A DNA stretch of 64,000 nucleotides from Metridium senile (taxonomy: Eukaryota > Cnidaria > Anthozoa > Actiniaria > Metridiidae): the NCBI GenBank assembly GCA_949775045.1, contig OX459107.1, positions 11,311,250-11,375,249 of the forward strand, in the 5' to 3' direction. Positions within the stretch are counted from its first letter, which is position 1. The number at the start of each line of letters is the position of its first letter. The position numbers were made by a program, and so were the translations under genes. The notes under the pieces were generated by a model. It did no database searches, was not told where the DNA came from, and saw only the letters and a program-made list of their open reading frames with translations. Positions 1 to 9,621 of this stretch are shown piece by piece.

Positions 1-202
1 ATCCGAGATAGCAAACCAATCAGAGCGCGCGATTTTGCATAATCACCTTTGTATTTATACTAAGATTTGTTATTATTAATGTCATCTGGGATTTTAAATT
101 TTAGTAAATAGTAAATTACAGAAAAACCGGCTACATTGTACATAAAACACAAATTGCTTATTGTCATTTTGAAATTAAATTTTTTGTTCTGTTCTATTTT
201 AG

Positions 203-433
203 GGAATGTCAAACCTATCCATATTGCCGATCAAGAACCACATGAAAGCTTTGCGTGCTATGGTCTTTGGGGTGGTGAGAGAAGTAATTGGTGTAAAAGA
301 AAATCCATATCCTCTTATAAATAGTTACCAGGTCAACCTGGAACAAGCCATAGTTTGGAGTGTAAGAGAGCAGAGACTCCATGGATTAAGAAAAAAGTAC
401 TTGTGGCCTAATAGAATTTCACCTAAAGCTTGA
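203..433 (+). CDS. orphan exon, 75-codon open frame
   Basis: A pyrimidine-rich tract ending in AG at 201-202 makes a good 3' splice site, and the frame stays open to a TGA at 431-433, so this looks like a last coding exon. The first ATG is at 206, but the true start probably lies outside the window. The peptide is basic and mixed (for example KALRAMVFGVVREVIGV) with no motif or membrane helix that I recognise. An AT-rich tract follows the stop. I cannot name the family; a chance open frame beside a chance splice site is a real alternative. Confidence 0.35.
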   Translation, partial: GMSNLSILPIKNHMKALRAMVFGVVREVIGVKENPYPLINSYQVNLEQAIVWSVREQRLHGLRKKYLWPNRISPKA

Positions 434-827
434 TGGACGCCCCCTTTTTGGTAAATTGTCATTAGGTTTTGTTATTTATTATACGTATTATTATTTAAAT
501 ATTGTAAACTAACAGCAGTTCATTTGCAGCTCATTATTAATGAATATAAGTTTAGTTTATATATCTATTCTCTTATATATCTATTGTATTTAAAGGAAAA
601 GATCAAGTAAGCATTGGCATTGTTCCCAATATGCACCATTATCTGTCTTCGCAAAGTGCATTGACTGGCTACACTCTTGGAATCGCCAATATTGCAGAAA
701 ACAGGCATTTTAATAATAATGACATGATAACTAAACTAATCAAATTACATTAGTATCCAATCCATTCGGTTTTCTTTGTCATTCATAGGGTATTATATCC
801 CATATTTCCCTAGTAGTTTCCGTTTGT
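434..827. other. AT-rich non-coding stretch
   Basis: No open frame, repeat or RNA feature is supported here. A second acceptor-like TTTAAAG occurs near 590 without a convincing exon behind it. Confidence 0.5.
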
Positions 828-902
828 TTAACCTGGTTTGCGGGCTATATACAGATATAGCCCGGGTACGTCTGTATATAGCCTGCTAATTTAACCAGTT
901 CA
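828..902. repeat. small foldback element (hairpin)
   Basis: GGCTATATACAGA at 843-855 is perfectly inverted at 871-883, with a 15-nt loop. The pairing extends outward imperfectly through AACCTGGTT on the left and AACCAGTT on the right. Size and symmetry resemble a tiny MITE or foldback unit. No target-site duplication was identified. Confidence 0.5.
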
Positions 903-1012
903 ATGTGCTTCCTTACATCACTTACACTTAGACTTCAAGACTTGGAAATTTTGGTCGAAATTTACTTAGCCACAATCTCAAGTAAAAAAAAAAAGTATAT
1001 ATATGATATTAC

Positions 1013-1072
1013 TGAGATTTGAACCCGGACCTTCCGCAATGAAATCCCCTCACTTCCCAACTATACTACTAA
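1013..1072 (-). repeat. tRNA-like SINE head (degenerate)
   Basis: On the minus strand TAGTATAGTTGG (1057-1068) resembles a pol III A box, and GGTTCAAATCTC about 30 nt further on (1014-1025) resembles a B box. The spacing suits a tRNA-derived promoter. The T-stem does not pair well, so this is not a functional tRNA gene; a SINE head or tRNA relic is more likely. Confidence 0.3.
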
Positions 1073-1323
1073 ATAGAATTAATGGAAAGCAATGAACGGA
1101 AACGCAAGTCATGGTATATACAATTAAGCTTGTTAACTTAAAAGAATTGAAAAGCCATTGTCAAATGTTTTCTTTTGGAAATAAAGTAACAACGAACGGT
1201 TAGCTATCGTCCCATTGGGATAGTTGTTGTGTGAACAAAAACTCTGATATGCATTCATTTTGTATTCATTTTAAAGAAAACCTCATGAATTGCATACTAA
1301 ATTTGTTAGTTCCCTCACACGTC

Positions 1324-1384
1324 GGCTCTTAGCAATAAACAGCCCTTGGGCCTGCATCCCTCATGCTGTTTATAGCGAAGAGCC
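1324..1384. repeat. two-segment hairpin upstream of the Penelope ORF
   Basis: GGCTCTT (1324-1330) pairs with AAGAGCC (1378-1384), and ATAAACAG (1335-1342) pairs with CTGTTTAT (1366-1373). The two stems are separated by a symmetric 4x4 internal loop (AGCA/AGCG). The 15 bp of pairing are perfect, and the stop that bounds the Penelope frame lies 16 nt downstream. It could be a structured RNA of the element or a small foldback insertion. Confidence 0.5.
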
Positions 1385-1402
1385 TCCGTTCTCGGTAACT
1401 AA

Positions 1403-2137
1403 CTCTTACGTTATACTCTCACCACTATTAAGACTTTGACTCGACGTGCACAACGTGTTTGTGATTCACCTAACAAACTTCATGACGAGTACGAATATTT
1501 GCAAAGTGTGTTCGATAAGAACAATTACAATGTAGATTTCGTCAAACGAAACATTCACAAAAACACTTCACTTACTGACAGAACCGACAATCAACCCACA
1601 GCCACTGCCACCATACCGTACATCAGAGGTACTTCTGAGACCATTCAACGCATATTACAACCCTACAACATTCGCGTTGCTCACAAGCCTACTATGACAT
1701 TAAGACGTTTATTGACTAACGTTAAGGACAAAGACGAACCCATTAACAGACAAGGAGCTATTTACAAAATAGCTTGTTCCGACTGTAACGCTACCTACAT
1801 CGGTGAGACCGGCAGAAATTTGAACACGAGACTAACTGAACATAAACGTGCCACGAAAAACAAAGACCCTAACAACCACATTGCGGAACATCACAAACAT
1901 ACTGGCCACTCCATTAACTGGGACTCTGCCGCCTCCATTACACATTGCACTAACTATCACCAACGCCGACTACTTGAAAGCTGGTACACCGGCTTAGAAC
2001 AAAAGCCACTTAACCGTTGCATAACACTACCGGCTTCCTACAATAGACTCATTAACGACTTCAAGCTTTCCGCTAAAACAATGACTAACACCTACCCACG
2101 CATCAACAACAACATTACCGACGAACCAGACACATAA
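1403..2137 (+). mobile_element. Penelope-like element, 3' part (RT tail + GIY-YIG)
   Basis: The frame is open from just after a TAA at 1400 to the TAA at 2135. Its first part (TLTRRAQRVCD) matches the region after the RT core in Penelope-like elements. The second half carries a GIY-YIG endonuclease: AIYKIACSDCNATYIGETGR with a downstream Arg and a TEHKRATK segment. In autonomous elements this nuclease nicks the target for primed reverse transcription. The RT core and 5' half are missing, so the copy is 5'-truncated, although the surviving 3' frame has no stops. A LINE fragment follows directly in the same frame. Confidence 0.85.
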
Positions 2138-2170
2138 ATAACACCGCTGTCTTTTCATTTTCTTTACTCT

Positions 2171-4690
2171 GAAGATGATGGATGCTTCTACAGACAACCT
2201 TCCGCAAACGCATTATCAATTTACGAGCTGGATGAAATCTTAACATCGGTTACGTCTACCAATAGTATGCCCAATATACTCCTCACTGGAGACTTCAACC
2301 TGCCTGACATCTACTGGGACTCAGAGGATAATGAAAACAAGATTTCTATCAGGACCAATCCACAGTATGGTAATGAAGTGAACCAGGCAATGGTCGACTT
2401 AGTTAATCACAACTCCCTAAGCCAACATGTGAACCAACCTACTAGGGGAAGAAATATACTTGACTTAATTTTGAGTAACTGCCCAAGTCTTATCCATAAC
2501 ATCCAAGTGCAAGATAGTATGAGCGATCACAATATTATGATCACTGACCTAAACCTTAAGACCAAACATCCAAAGAAAAAGCCCAGAAAAATATATATGT
2601 ACAAGAAAGCAGACACGAACAGCTTAAAGAACGATATAAAACATGCTTTGAATGGCTTCACATCAAATTCACAACAAGAGAACATTGAACATATTTGGGC
2701 ATCTTTTAAAAACATTATACTTACAGCAATGGAAAATCACATCCCAACCAAGTTAATTAGTGGAAGATGGAATATCCCCTGGCTCTCTCCTGAATTAAAA
2801 ACTCTGATTCGTAAGAAAAAACGCTATTATAATAGAGCAAAGATGACCCAAAATGAAGAAGACTGGAAACGCTTTAAAGACCTGCGTAAAGCCTTCAAAC
2901 TCAAGTTAGAAAAGGCTCATAATGAATACGTCCTAGGCCTTCTGGAATGGCCCAAAGGTGGTCCTCCCTCTATAAGTAAAAAGTTTTGGTCGTACATAAA
3001 ATCAATTAAAAGAGACGACGTTGGAATTGGAGTTCTAAAATCGGAGAATACCGAGATAGCAGACAATGCCCGAAAGGCAGAGCTCTTCAACAAGCAATTT
3101 AGCTCAGTCTTCACCAAGGAGGATATCAGCAATATACCCACTTTAGGCTCAAGTGTCATTCCAGAAATTCCATCAATTACTTTCGGTACACCAGGCATAG
3201 TCAAATTGTTAAAGAACATTGATACAAAGAAAGCCAATGGCCCAGACGATATTCCGTGCTGGATCTTGAAAGAAGCAGCTGAAGAGATAGCACCATACCT
3301 CTGTTTTATCTTTGACACCTCGATCAAACTTGGACAAGTCCCGAAGGACTGGAGAAATGCCAATGTCATACCGATATTTAAAAAAGGAGACAGAATGGAA
3401 GCTGGCAACTACAGGCCAATTTCATTAACATCTGTATCATGTAAGATCATGGAACATATCATCTTCCACCATATAATGAATCATTTTGACTCATTCAAGC
3501 TGCTGGTTGATTTTCAACATGGTTTTCGCAAAGGTTATTCATGCGAAACTCAACTTATCACAGTCATCGACAAAGTTGCTAGGAATCTTGACCACGGCGC
3601 ACAAACAGACCTCCTATTACTAGATTTCACAAAGGCGTTTGATACCGTGCCCCACCAGCGTCTTCTGGGTAAGCTCGATCACTATGGTGTCCGGGGAAAT
3701 CTGAACGACTGGCTCAGAGGGTGGCTCACAGAAAGATCCCAAGTAGTTGTCATTAATGGAGAGTGTTCATCTACGTCGACAGTAACGTCTGGAGTGCCCC
3801 AAGGCACCGTCCTTGGACAATTGATGTTTTTAGTCTACATCAACGACATTGGCAATCATATTAGTTCAGATCTTGGTCTCTTTGCTGATGATAGTGTTCT
3901 CTATCGCGTCATTGGAGATACATCAGATGCTGTCTCACTTCAAGAAGATCTTAATAGACTAGGAGAATGGTCATGCAAGTGGCAATTGGGTTTCAACTCT
4001 GACAAATGCTCAACTCTTCGAATTCATCGATCTCACAATCCTGTGGAGTATCAGTATACACTCAACAACAAGCCTTTAACATCAGTAAAGCATCATAAGT
4101 ACCTTGGCGTTGAGATTGATAGCAAACTAAATTGGGACAAACACATCTCGGAAATGGTAGGAAAAGCCAATCGTACACTTGGTTTCGTTAAACGAAATCT
4201 TAATAAGTGTCCTATAGAGGTAAAAGAACGTGCTTATCTTGCCCTGGTCAGACCAAAGCTAGAATATGCAAGCATCGCATGGGATCCTCATCTTCAGAAA
4301 CAAATTAACAACATAGAAGGAATTCAGCGTAGAGCCGCTCGCTTTGTCAAAGGAAGCTATGAAAGATCTCCAGGAACAGTGACAAGAATACTAAATGAAC
4401 TTACATGGCTCCCGCTACACCAAAGAAGGAAAGAAGCAAGATTGTCTATGATGTATAACATTGTTAACAACCTCACAGAACTGAAACTTCCATCGCATAT
4501 CCAAGCAAAACAAAGAAGAACTAGACAATACCATCCTAAAAAGTTTATTAACGTTGGCAGTAAAAGTAACACATATAAAAACAGCTTCATAGCAAGAACA
4601 GTAAAGGAATGGAACTTACTGCCAAATAGTATTATAGACAGTCAGTCACTAGATATATTCAAATCGGCACTCAGGAAACATTTATTATAG
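2171..4690 (+). CDS. LINE ORF2, 5'-truncated (endonuclease C-half + reverse transcriptase)
   Basis: A long uninterrupted frame encodes the back half of an APE-type endonuclease (GDFNLPDIYW, then DLILSN and SDHNIMI). After it comes a full reverse transcriptase: FTKAFDTVPH (motif A), GVPQGTVLG (motif B) and FADDSVLY (motif C), then the thumb and a His/Cys-poor tail. The organisation fits the CR1/Jockey superfamily. The endonuclease N-half and ORF1 are missing, so the insertion is 5'-truncated. The first in-frame ATG is at 2267, but homology starts earlier (DGCFYRQPSANAL from about 2180). With no stop in over 800 codons it is relatively young. Its RNA would be copied at a nicked target by the encoded RT. 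Confidence 0.9.
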   Translation, partial: EDDGCFYRQPSANALSIYELDEILTSVTSTNSMPNILLTGDFNLPDIYWDSEDNENKISIRTNPQYGNEVNQAMVDLVNHNSLSQHVNQPTRGRNILDLILSNCPSLIHNIQVQDSMSDHNIMITDLNLKTKHPKKKPRKIYMYKKADTNSLKNDIKHALNGFTSNSQQENIEHIWASFKNIILTAMENHIPTKLISGRWNIPWLSPELKTLIRKKKRYYNRAKMTQNEEDWKRFKDLRKAFKLKLEKAHNEYVLGLLEWPKGGPPSISKKFWSYIKSIKRDDVGIGVLKSENTEIADNARKAELFNKQFSSVFTKEDISNIPTLGSSVIPEIPSITFGTPGIVKLLKNIDTKKANGPDDIPCWILKEAAEEIAPYLCFIFDTSIKLGQVPKDWRNANVIPIFKKGDRMEAGNYRPISLTSVSCKIMEHIIFHHIMNHFDSFKLLVDFQHGFRKGYSCETQLITVIDKVARNLDHGAQTDLLLLDFTKAFDTVPHQRLLGKLDHYGVRGNLNDWLRGWLTERSQVVVINGECSSTSTVTSGVPQGTVLGQLMFLVYINDIGNHISSDLGLFADDSVLYRVIGDTSDAVSLQEDLNRLGEWSCKWQLGFNSDKCSTLRIHRSHNPVEYQYTLNNKPLTSVKHHKYLGVEIDSKLNWDKHISEMVGKANRTLGFVKRNLNKCPIEVKERAYLALVRPKLEYASIAWDPHLQKQINNIEGIQRRAARFVKGSYERSPGTVTRILNELTWLPLHQRRKEARLSMMYNIVNNLTELKLPSHIQAKQRRTRQYHPKKFINVGSKSNTYKNSFIARTVKEWNLLPNSIIDSQSLDIFKSALRKHLL

Positions 4691-4945
4691 AAACACATAA
4701 ATATACACATACAGTGATATGCAGAAATATGTCGCTGTACAAACATATATATATAACATATATATTTTATATTGTATCTATACACTTAATTGTACATATA
4801 TTTATCAATTTATTTATTACTATAATTATTCATTTTTATTTATTTATATTTTTATTGATCTTTTGAAATTATTTTTAAGTATTTTGTTATATCTGCAGTG
4901 ATGGGCAACCTTTGTAGATTAAAATTTAGATTTAGATTTAGATTT
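4691..4945 (+). repeat. LINE 3' UTR and (ATTTAG)n tail
   Basis: AT-rich sequence after the RT stop ends in GATTAAAATTTAG followed by further ATTTAG units at 4924-4945. A short tandem repeat instead of poly(A) is usual at the 3' end of CR1/L2-type LINEs and marks this element's end. Confidence 0.6.
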
Positions 4946-5041
4946 GAAAAAAATCTCACTTTTTTTCAAAAACTTATCTTAATTTACCTACAAAATGAAA
5001 AAAATGTTATAAAATGTATATGTTTCCGAAACAAACTTGGA

Positions 5042-6388
5042 CTGACGACGACATGGAACTTCCAAGTTTCCAAATATCCTCTCAAAGTACTTTTTGCCGA
5101 TGAAAATGCTACATCGATGGCTTGTAACATATACAATTCAATAGAGACAACAGCCGTGTCCGGTGAAACTGGGAGCGATAACAAGCGAAAAGATAGTCTT
5201 GTCATTTTTGAGGAAGAAGACATTGAAGAGTTTCAAGGAAAACAAACTGCTGGAAATACCAAAAAAGGGACTGAAGTGGCCATTCGTCGCTTTGAAGCAT
5301 GGTATCATGAGCGATACGGCGAGGAAATAAACTTGCCAAATGTAAACAAAACAAACGCCAGCTACCTCCTGAAGCATTTCTTCTTAGAAATAAGAGACAC
5401 CAGGAAAGACAGAGTTGGGGAGGAGTACGAACCATCTACCCTACAAACATGCAGAAATGGTTTGAGGCGATATTTTTTAGAAACACCGGAGACAAGTTTG
5501 ACATCGGCGAGAACGAAGATCTAAAAAAAAGCTAGCATCAAAGAAAAAGCAGTTCAAATCTAAAGGCAAAGGAAACAGGCCAAACGAAGCTCATCTCTTG
5601 GATGACATACAGATTGAAAAGTTGTGGGAGACCGGAGCGATTGGCCTAAAAACTCCAAGACAGATTTTGCATTTAGTTTGGTGGAATAACACCCGCGTGT
5701 TGGGGATGAGAGGACGCCAAGAGCAGTTAAATTGTCAAATTCAAGACTTCGCCGATAGAGGGACCTTCTATGAATACACTGAGAGTCTACTAAAACCAGA
5801 AATGGAGAAAATGAGAATCCAAAGAGCAGACGGAAGTACAACAACAAAATATTGAGGAAATGGCGATGAAAGTGATCCTTACCTTGCGCTCAAATTGTAT
5901 CTAAGCCACAGACCAAAAGAAACCACTGCATTTTACCTTCAGCCTATCGACAATCCCGAAGGCAATATATGGTACAAGCCGCTGTCCTTAAAGAGAGATG
6001 GTCTTGGAAACATCATGAAGAGAATGTCCGAAATAGCTGGGATACAGAACGAGGGAAACTTCACAAACTCTTCTGGAAGAAAGACTATTATAAAGGCTAT
6101 TCAGAGTCTCCTTGGTCACTTCATCCTCTGACCATTTCTGAGTTAACAGGCCATGCAAACTCCACAAGCATTCAGTCATATAGCCATAACTCCTTGGAAA
6201 CCCAAAAGATGATGTTCGAGAAATTGGCTTATAGCCATTCAGGAGCCATTCAAAGCAGCAATTCTTTAGTAGTTGACACTTACAGTCATTCCAGCGAGAA
6301 AAAAGACGAGCACGAGCTCCCTGCCAACCTGTTGAGCAATTCAACATTAAACAACTGTCGAATTCAGATTAATGTAAACAAAAATTGA
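5042..6388 (+). pseudogene. Crypton-type tyrosine recombinase relic (DUF3504-like)
   Basis: Three broken segments line up as one recombinase. The first (to 5521) has TKKGTEVAIRRFEAWYHERY and a helix rich in polar residues, like the N-terminal domain of Crypton-derived proteins such as the QRICH1/ZMYM family. The second (5598-5855) has GMRGRQEQ, a candidate first catalytic Arg region. The third (5895-6388) has YLSHRP, SGRKT, ELTGHANSTSIQSY, supplying the second Arg, the GH motif and the Tyr. Damage: a frame break near 5521-5580, a TGA at 5853, and another frame break near 6105-6125. The residue before SGRKT is Ser where this family often has His. It is no longer translatable. Whether it was a mobile Crypton or a host paralogue cannot be told. 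Confidence 0.7.
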
Positions 6389-6903
6389 ATTTGCAAACTA
6401 CTGTAAGACATTTTATCTATGTACGTTGTGTATTTTCAGTGAGTATTTGTTCTTACATTTGTAAACGGTTTTTTGAAATTCGCTCGCTTCGTTTGAAAAC
6501 ACAGCATCATTGTCATTTTAGATAAACATTTTTGCAACGAACACTTTTTAATTACTTGAAAAAAAATATGTCATGCTTACCTTTTGTCATTTTTACATCT
6601 TTTTTTCTAATTAATGAGAAAAAGCTTGCATTTTACATAATTTCCAGAATGAAAATGTAAACGAATCCCTCGGATTTCAAAGTGTGAATAAAACATTTCT
6701 TTACGCAAAATCAGCTTAATTCCTATTGGATTATAAAACATGGAGCTGTCAAAACACGCGCGCGTTAGCCAATCAGAAACCATTGTTTTGAGACGTCAAT
6801 ACCACAAAATATTGTCGTCTCAAATATAAAGGAAGCTATCTAGTGAATCGCGATACTAACTCTAATACACCTGACCCACTAGAAAGTAATACGTCATCTG
6901 CCG
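6389..6903. other. non-coding spacer with CCAAT-box promoter-like segment
   Basis: There is no gene. At 6748-6845 there is a GC-richer patch with AGCCAATCAGAAA, an inverted pair built on TTTGAGACG/CGTCTCAAA (about 6788-6826), and an ATATAAAGG TATA-like site just before the LINE. A similar CCAATCAG-GCGCGC patch occurs at 13-32. This may be the 5' promoter of the LINE that follows, but that is only inference. Confidence 0.35.
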
Positions 6904-7931
6904 AGAGCCTTGCTACTTTGGAATTGTTTTCCTATAAAACGAGGTTTTAAGATCGCATCGTTGAATATCACTAGTTTGGTTAAGCATCTTGATGAGCTTC
7001 GAGTTTTGCTTGTTTCTCAACCTATAGATGTTTTGGCTATCAATGAATCAAGGCTTGACTCATCGATCTCTGACAATGAATTGCATATTCCAGGCTATGA
7101 TATTATTCGTCGTGACCGTGTGGTGAATGGGAGATTTGGTGGTGGGGTATGTTTTTATATCCGATCATCTATCTCGTTTTCACGACGCCCCAATCTATCC
7201 CTCAATAATCTTGAAAATATGCGCATCGAAATACGTAAGCCATGTAGTAGGCATTTTGTAATTGCAACCTGGTATAGACCACCGGATTCCACTGTAGATA
7301 AATTCACAACTTTTGAGACACTCATTGGCAGGCTAGACGCTGAATGGATTTAATATTCACAAATTGTCTTTAGCGTGTGGTTTGTTCTCGTGTGTCTCGC
7401 ATGTTGGCATTAGTGATCATAGCTTAGTTTATGTTTATCGTAAAATTTCTGTCAACTTATCGATTAGAGCCCATTCTATCGTAACTTATGGGAACTTTGA
7501 AAAATTCAATTCAAACTCGTTTCGCTCTGATATCTGTTCACAAGACTGGGGTAGTATAAATTGCCTTGATGAACCAAACGAATTGTGGGCTACTTGGAAA
7601 CACATTCTTAGCAGGGTAGCGGATAAACATGCTCCCTTGCGTAAAAGGCATGTTTGTGCTTATAAATCACCTTGGATTACATTTCAATTAAAACAACAAA
7701 TGCATAATAGAAACTCTTTTGGTTGATCTATTTAATGAGCTTACAGCGAGAAAATCTAGGAGCTCAAATGTGAAAGAAATTAAGATAAACGATACTTCAA
7801 TTTGTAATGCAAATGATCTAGCTGAGGCTTTCAATTATCACTTTGCTAATATGGGGCCCAGTCTAGCTAATGAAATATCTAATGGAAATCGTTCTTACTT
7901 GGATTATGTAGATTCCGTTTTATGTAACAAC
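6904..7931 (+). pseudogene. LINE fragment A: endonuclease and linker, broken
   Basis: FKIASLNITSLVKHLDELR begins an APE-type endonuclease, with the catalytic-Glu region AINESRLD. After about 145 codons the frame ends and an internal piece of the nuclease is missing. The C-terminal GISDHSLVYVYRK resumes at 7364, and a linker typical of CR1-like LINEs (7719-7934) follows. The same element continues at 9622 after an insertion. Gene order and motifs identify it; the deletion and frameshifts make it dead. Confidence 0.75.
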
Positions 7932-8236
7932 TAGACGCATAACTGCGTGAACTCAAATTCTCTATGATGCTCTATTGATTATAGGTACAATTTATGAAAA
8001 TATACGCCTGCGTGAACGCGCTCCTTCAGTAGAAATTTGTTTATCTATCTATATCTCATATGAATAATTTGCAGTTTCTTGTTGTAGATTACCTGTAAAA
8101 CTGTCACTATATTAAAGTTCATAATCAGTATCAAACACATTTTTTTAAACTTGTTGGTAGTTCTGGTTTCATGAGAAATTAAATGACTGTCATGCCGATT
8201 GTGACAATCAGAAGTGATCCTCAATATTCATTATCA

Positions 8237-8659
8237 TTACAAGATCATTTCATGAATTAATTTATTTTTGTTATTATAAATTAAAGCACATAAACTCATG
8301 CAACACATTGTTGCAACACATTGTTGTCCTGTATTTTGTCCAAAGATAAAAAGCATTACCCTGGGTGTGTTTTTAGGACCAGGATTCTTCTCTACATATA
8401 GTTTACACTTGCAGTAATTCATTACATGTGACTGAGTCTTATAGAGAGACCCCGAGGGGAGACGTTGGTCTATTACAAGAAAGGGACGATATACACCGAC
8501 TGACTTTACATTTGAACCTTTAATTCTTTGAGAAATAAATGCTTGTGTACCAATCCCCTTGAACTTTGAAGAAAAATGCTCGCTTTTGACCTTTGCACAG
8601 TTAATATAATTATGTAACTTAGAAGACCTGGGTATATTTGAGCGTATTCTGATAAACAA
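8237..8659 (-). pseudogene. 2A-like motif plus QC-type cysteine peptidase-like fragment
   Basis: The minus-strand frame contains YVEKNPGPKN, close to the 2A ribosome-skipping consensus DxExNPGP but with the leading Asp lost. It is followed by FGQNTGQQCVA and MSLCALIYNN, resembling the N-terminus of OTU/herpes-tegument-type cysteine peptidases (catalytic Cys after Gln). A second copy at 54712-55011 keeps the Asp (NDAEKNPGP). Both end soon after the Cys region, so the peptidase is only a stub. In invertebrate retroelements, 2A peptides can separate proteins or act as signal peptides. Peptidase homology is tentative. Confidence 0.45.
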
Positions 8660-9044
8660 ACCGTCTAAGCTTCCTACTTTTGGTGTTTAAACGCCTTATT
8701 AATCGCGTTGGAATTCTACTTGGCTCACGAGTACGATGAGATCGAAAATGTCTGTAATTATAATAAACAAACCTTGAATAACGAGATCTAATTGAATTAT
8801 TTGTAATCTTTATTGTGACTTCTGCATCATTATATACATGTACAGTCAAAAAACTAGTTTTATCTAATATATCACAATCACTGAACGATGAAATGACAAC
8901 AGTTTGAGTGTAGCAGAACTTGACTATTTTGTTCACTAATAAAGTTACTAATATCAAATAGGGAAAACAGAAAATACTTCCTTGAGTTAAAAATAACAAA
9001 AGAAGCAAGGTACTTAGGATTATTATTATGAAAGAAGTAGTCAT
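8619..9044 (-). CDS. unknown membrane-anchored ORF in the insertion
   Basis: A 141-codon minus-strand frame opens with a very hydrophobic segment (IIIILSTLLLLLFL and a second stretch, residues about 5-38), enough for one or two membrane helices. A basic Arg/Tyr-rich tail (SRYSRFVYYNYRHFRSHRTR) follows. It overlaps the start of the 2A-containing frame. I recognise no family. Its context suggests it is part of the inserted element, and the overlap may reflect decay of one longer gene. Confidence 0.3.
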   Translation of the reverse strand: MTTSFIIIILSTLLLLLFLTQGSIFCFPYLILVTLLVNKIVKFCYTQTVVISSFSDCDILDKTSFLTVHVYNDAEVTIKITNNSIRSRYSRFVYYNYRHFRSHRTREPSRIPTRLIRRLNTKSRKLRRFVYQNTLKYTQVF

Positions 9045-9106
9045 CTTTGAGAAGGCGGCCTTCCTTTGAGAGTCGCATGGTTGACTGTAAACACAAGTTG
9101 CTAGTT

Positions 9107-9487
9107 TTATATCTTCTTCGCTTGAAATGCTTGCAATTCTCGTTGTTTCTTCGGTAGACCTTTGTTCACATTCTTGAGCTCTTTGTGGTTTTGGAGTTTG
9201 TATAAGTTTGAATATAATTCGCTTTTGAATAGATAAGTAGCTTTTTGGATAGATAAATTATTCACGATAAGTTTCACGATAGGCATCTTCATAGGCAGTT
9301 TCACGATAGATTCGCGGTATCTCTCTAAATGGCCTTTCCGAAAACGCTCGACATTTTTAGTGTGGCTATACCGCGAATGGTGTGTGGATTTGTAAGCGAT
9401 TTCAGCGTATTTAGAGACGTTGGATTCATACCTTGAAAAGTAAATACTCCACTGTGAAAGCGAGAAGCAAAATAGACGCCTTGCCAC
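9107..9487 (-). pseudogene. small basic ORF shared with 61.7 kb (MKMPIVKL module)
   Basis: The minus-strand peptide includes VERFRKGHLERYRESIVKL then MKMPIVKL. The plus-strand ORF at 61721 has VQRFRKGDLKTRHESIVKL and the same MKMPIVKL, preceded by SLNTLKSLANPHTIRGIATL. In this copy that upstream segment is in another frame, so a frameshift has occurred near 9360. Conservation at protein level between inverted copies suggests a real small coding module of the repeat. Function is unknown. Confidence 0.4.
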
Positions 9488-9621
9488 GAGTTCTGATCAC
9501 GTTAATGACGTAACTAATAACTTCGACCATACTGCGCGTGCGCGGCAATTTGGCGACGAAGAAAAATAATAATAAAGGCGAAACCTAAACTCGGAATTCC
9601 ACAGGAATCCCGAGTAATAAC

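Larger units (their letters stand above)
7932..9613 (-). mobile_element. 1.68-kb insertion splitting a LINE; carries a 2A-like motif
   Basis: The LINE reading frame stops at GTAACAAC (7924-7931) and resumes exactly after GTAATAAC (9614-9621), which looks like an 8-bp target duplication with one mismatch. The inserted DNA has related ends: ACTCAAATTC near 7950 and, inverted, ACTCGGGATTC next to the right junction. Its left ~700 bp match 54.43-54.96 kb. Its right ~500 bp match, inverted, 61.54-61.89 kb. Coding remains run on the minus strand. An 8-bp duplication is typical of hAT elements, but no hAT transposase is visible, so the class is unknown. Confidence 0.6.

Noticed and set aside
1013..1072. 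Functional tRNA gene on the minus strand
   Set aside because: A- and B-box-like sequences are present but the T-stem and acceptor stem do not pair.
2917..3408. 163-codon minus-strand frame inside the first LINE
   Set aside because: Antisense shadow of the RT coding strand; its peptide has no recognisable motif.
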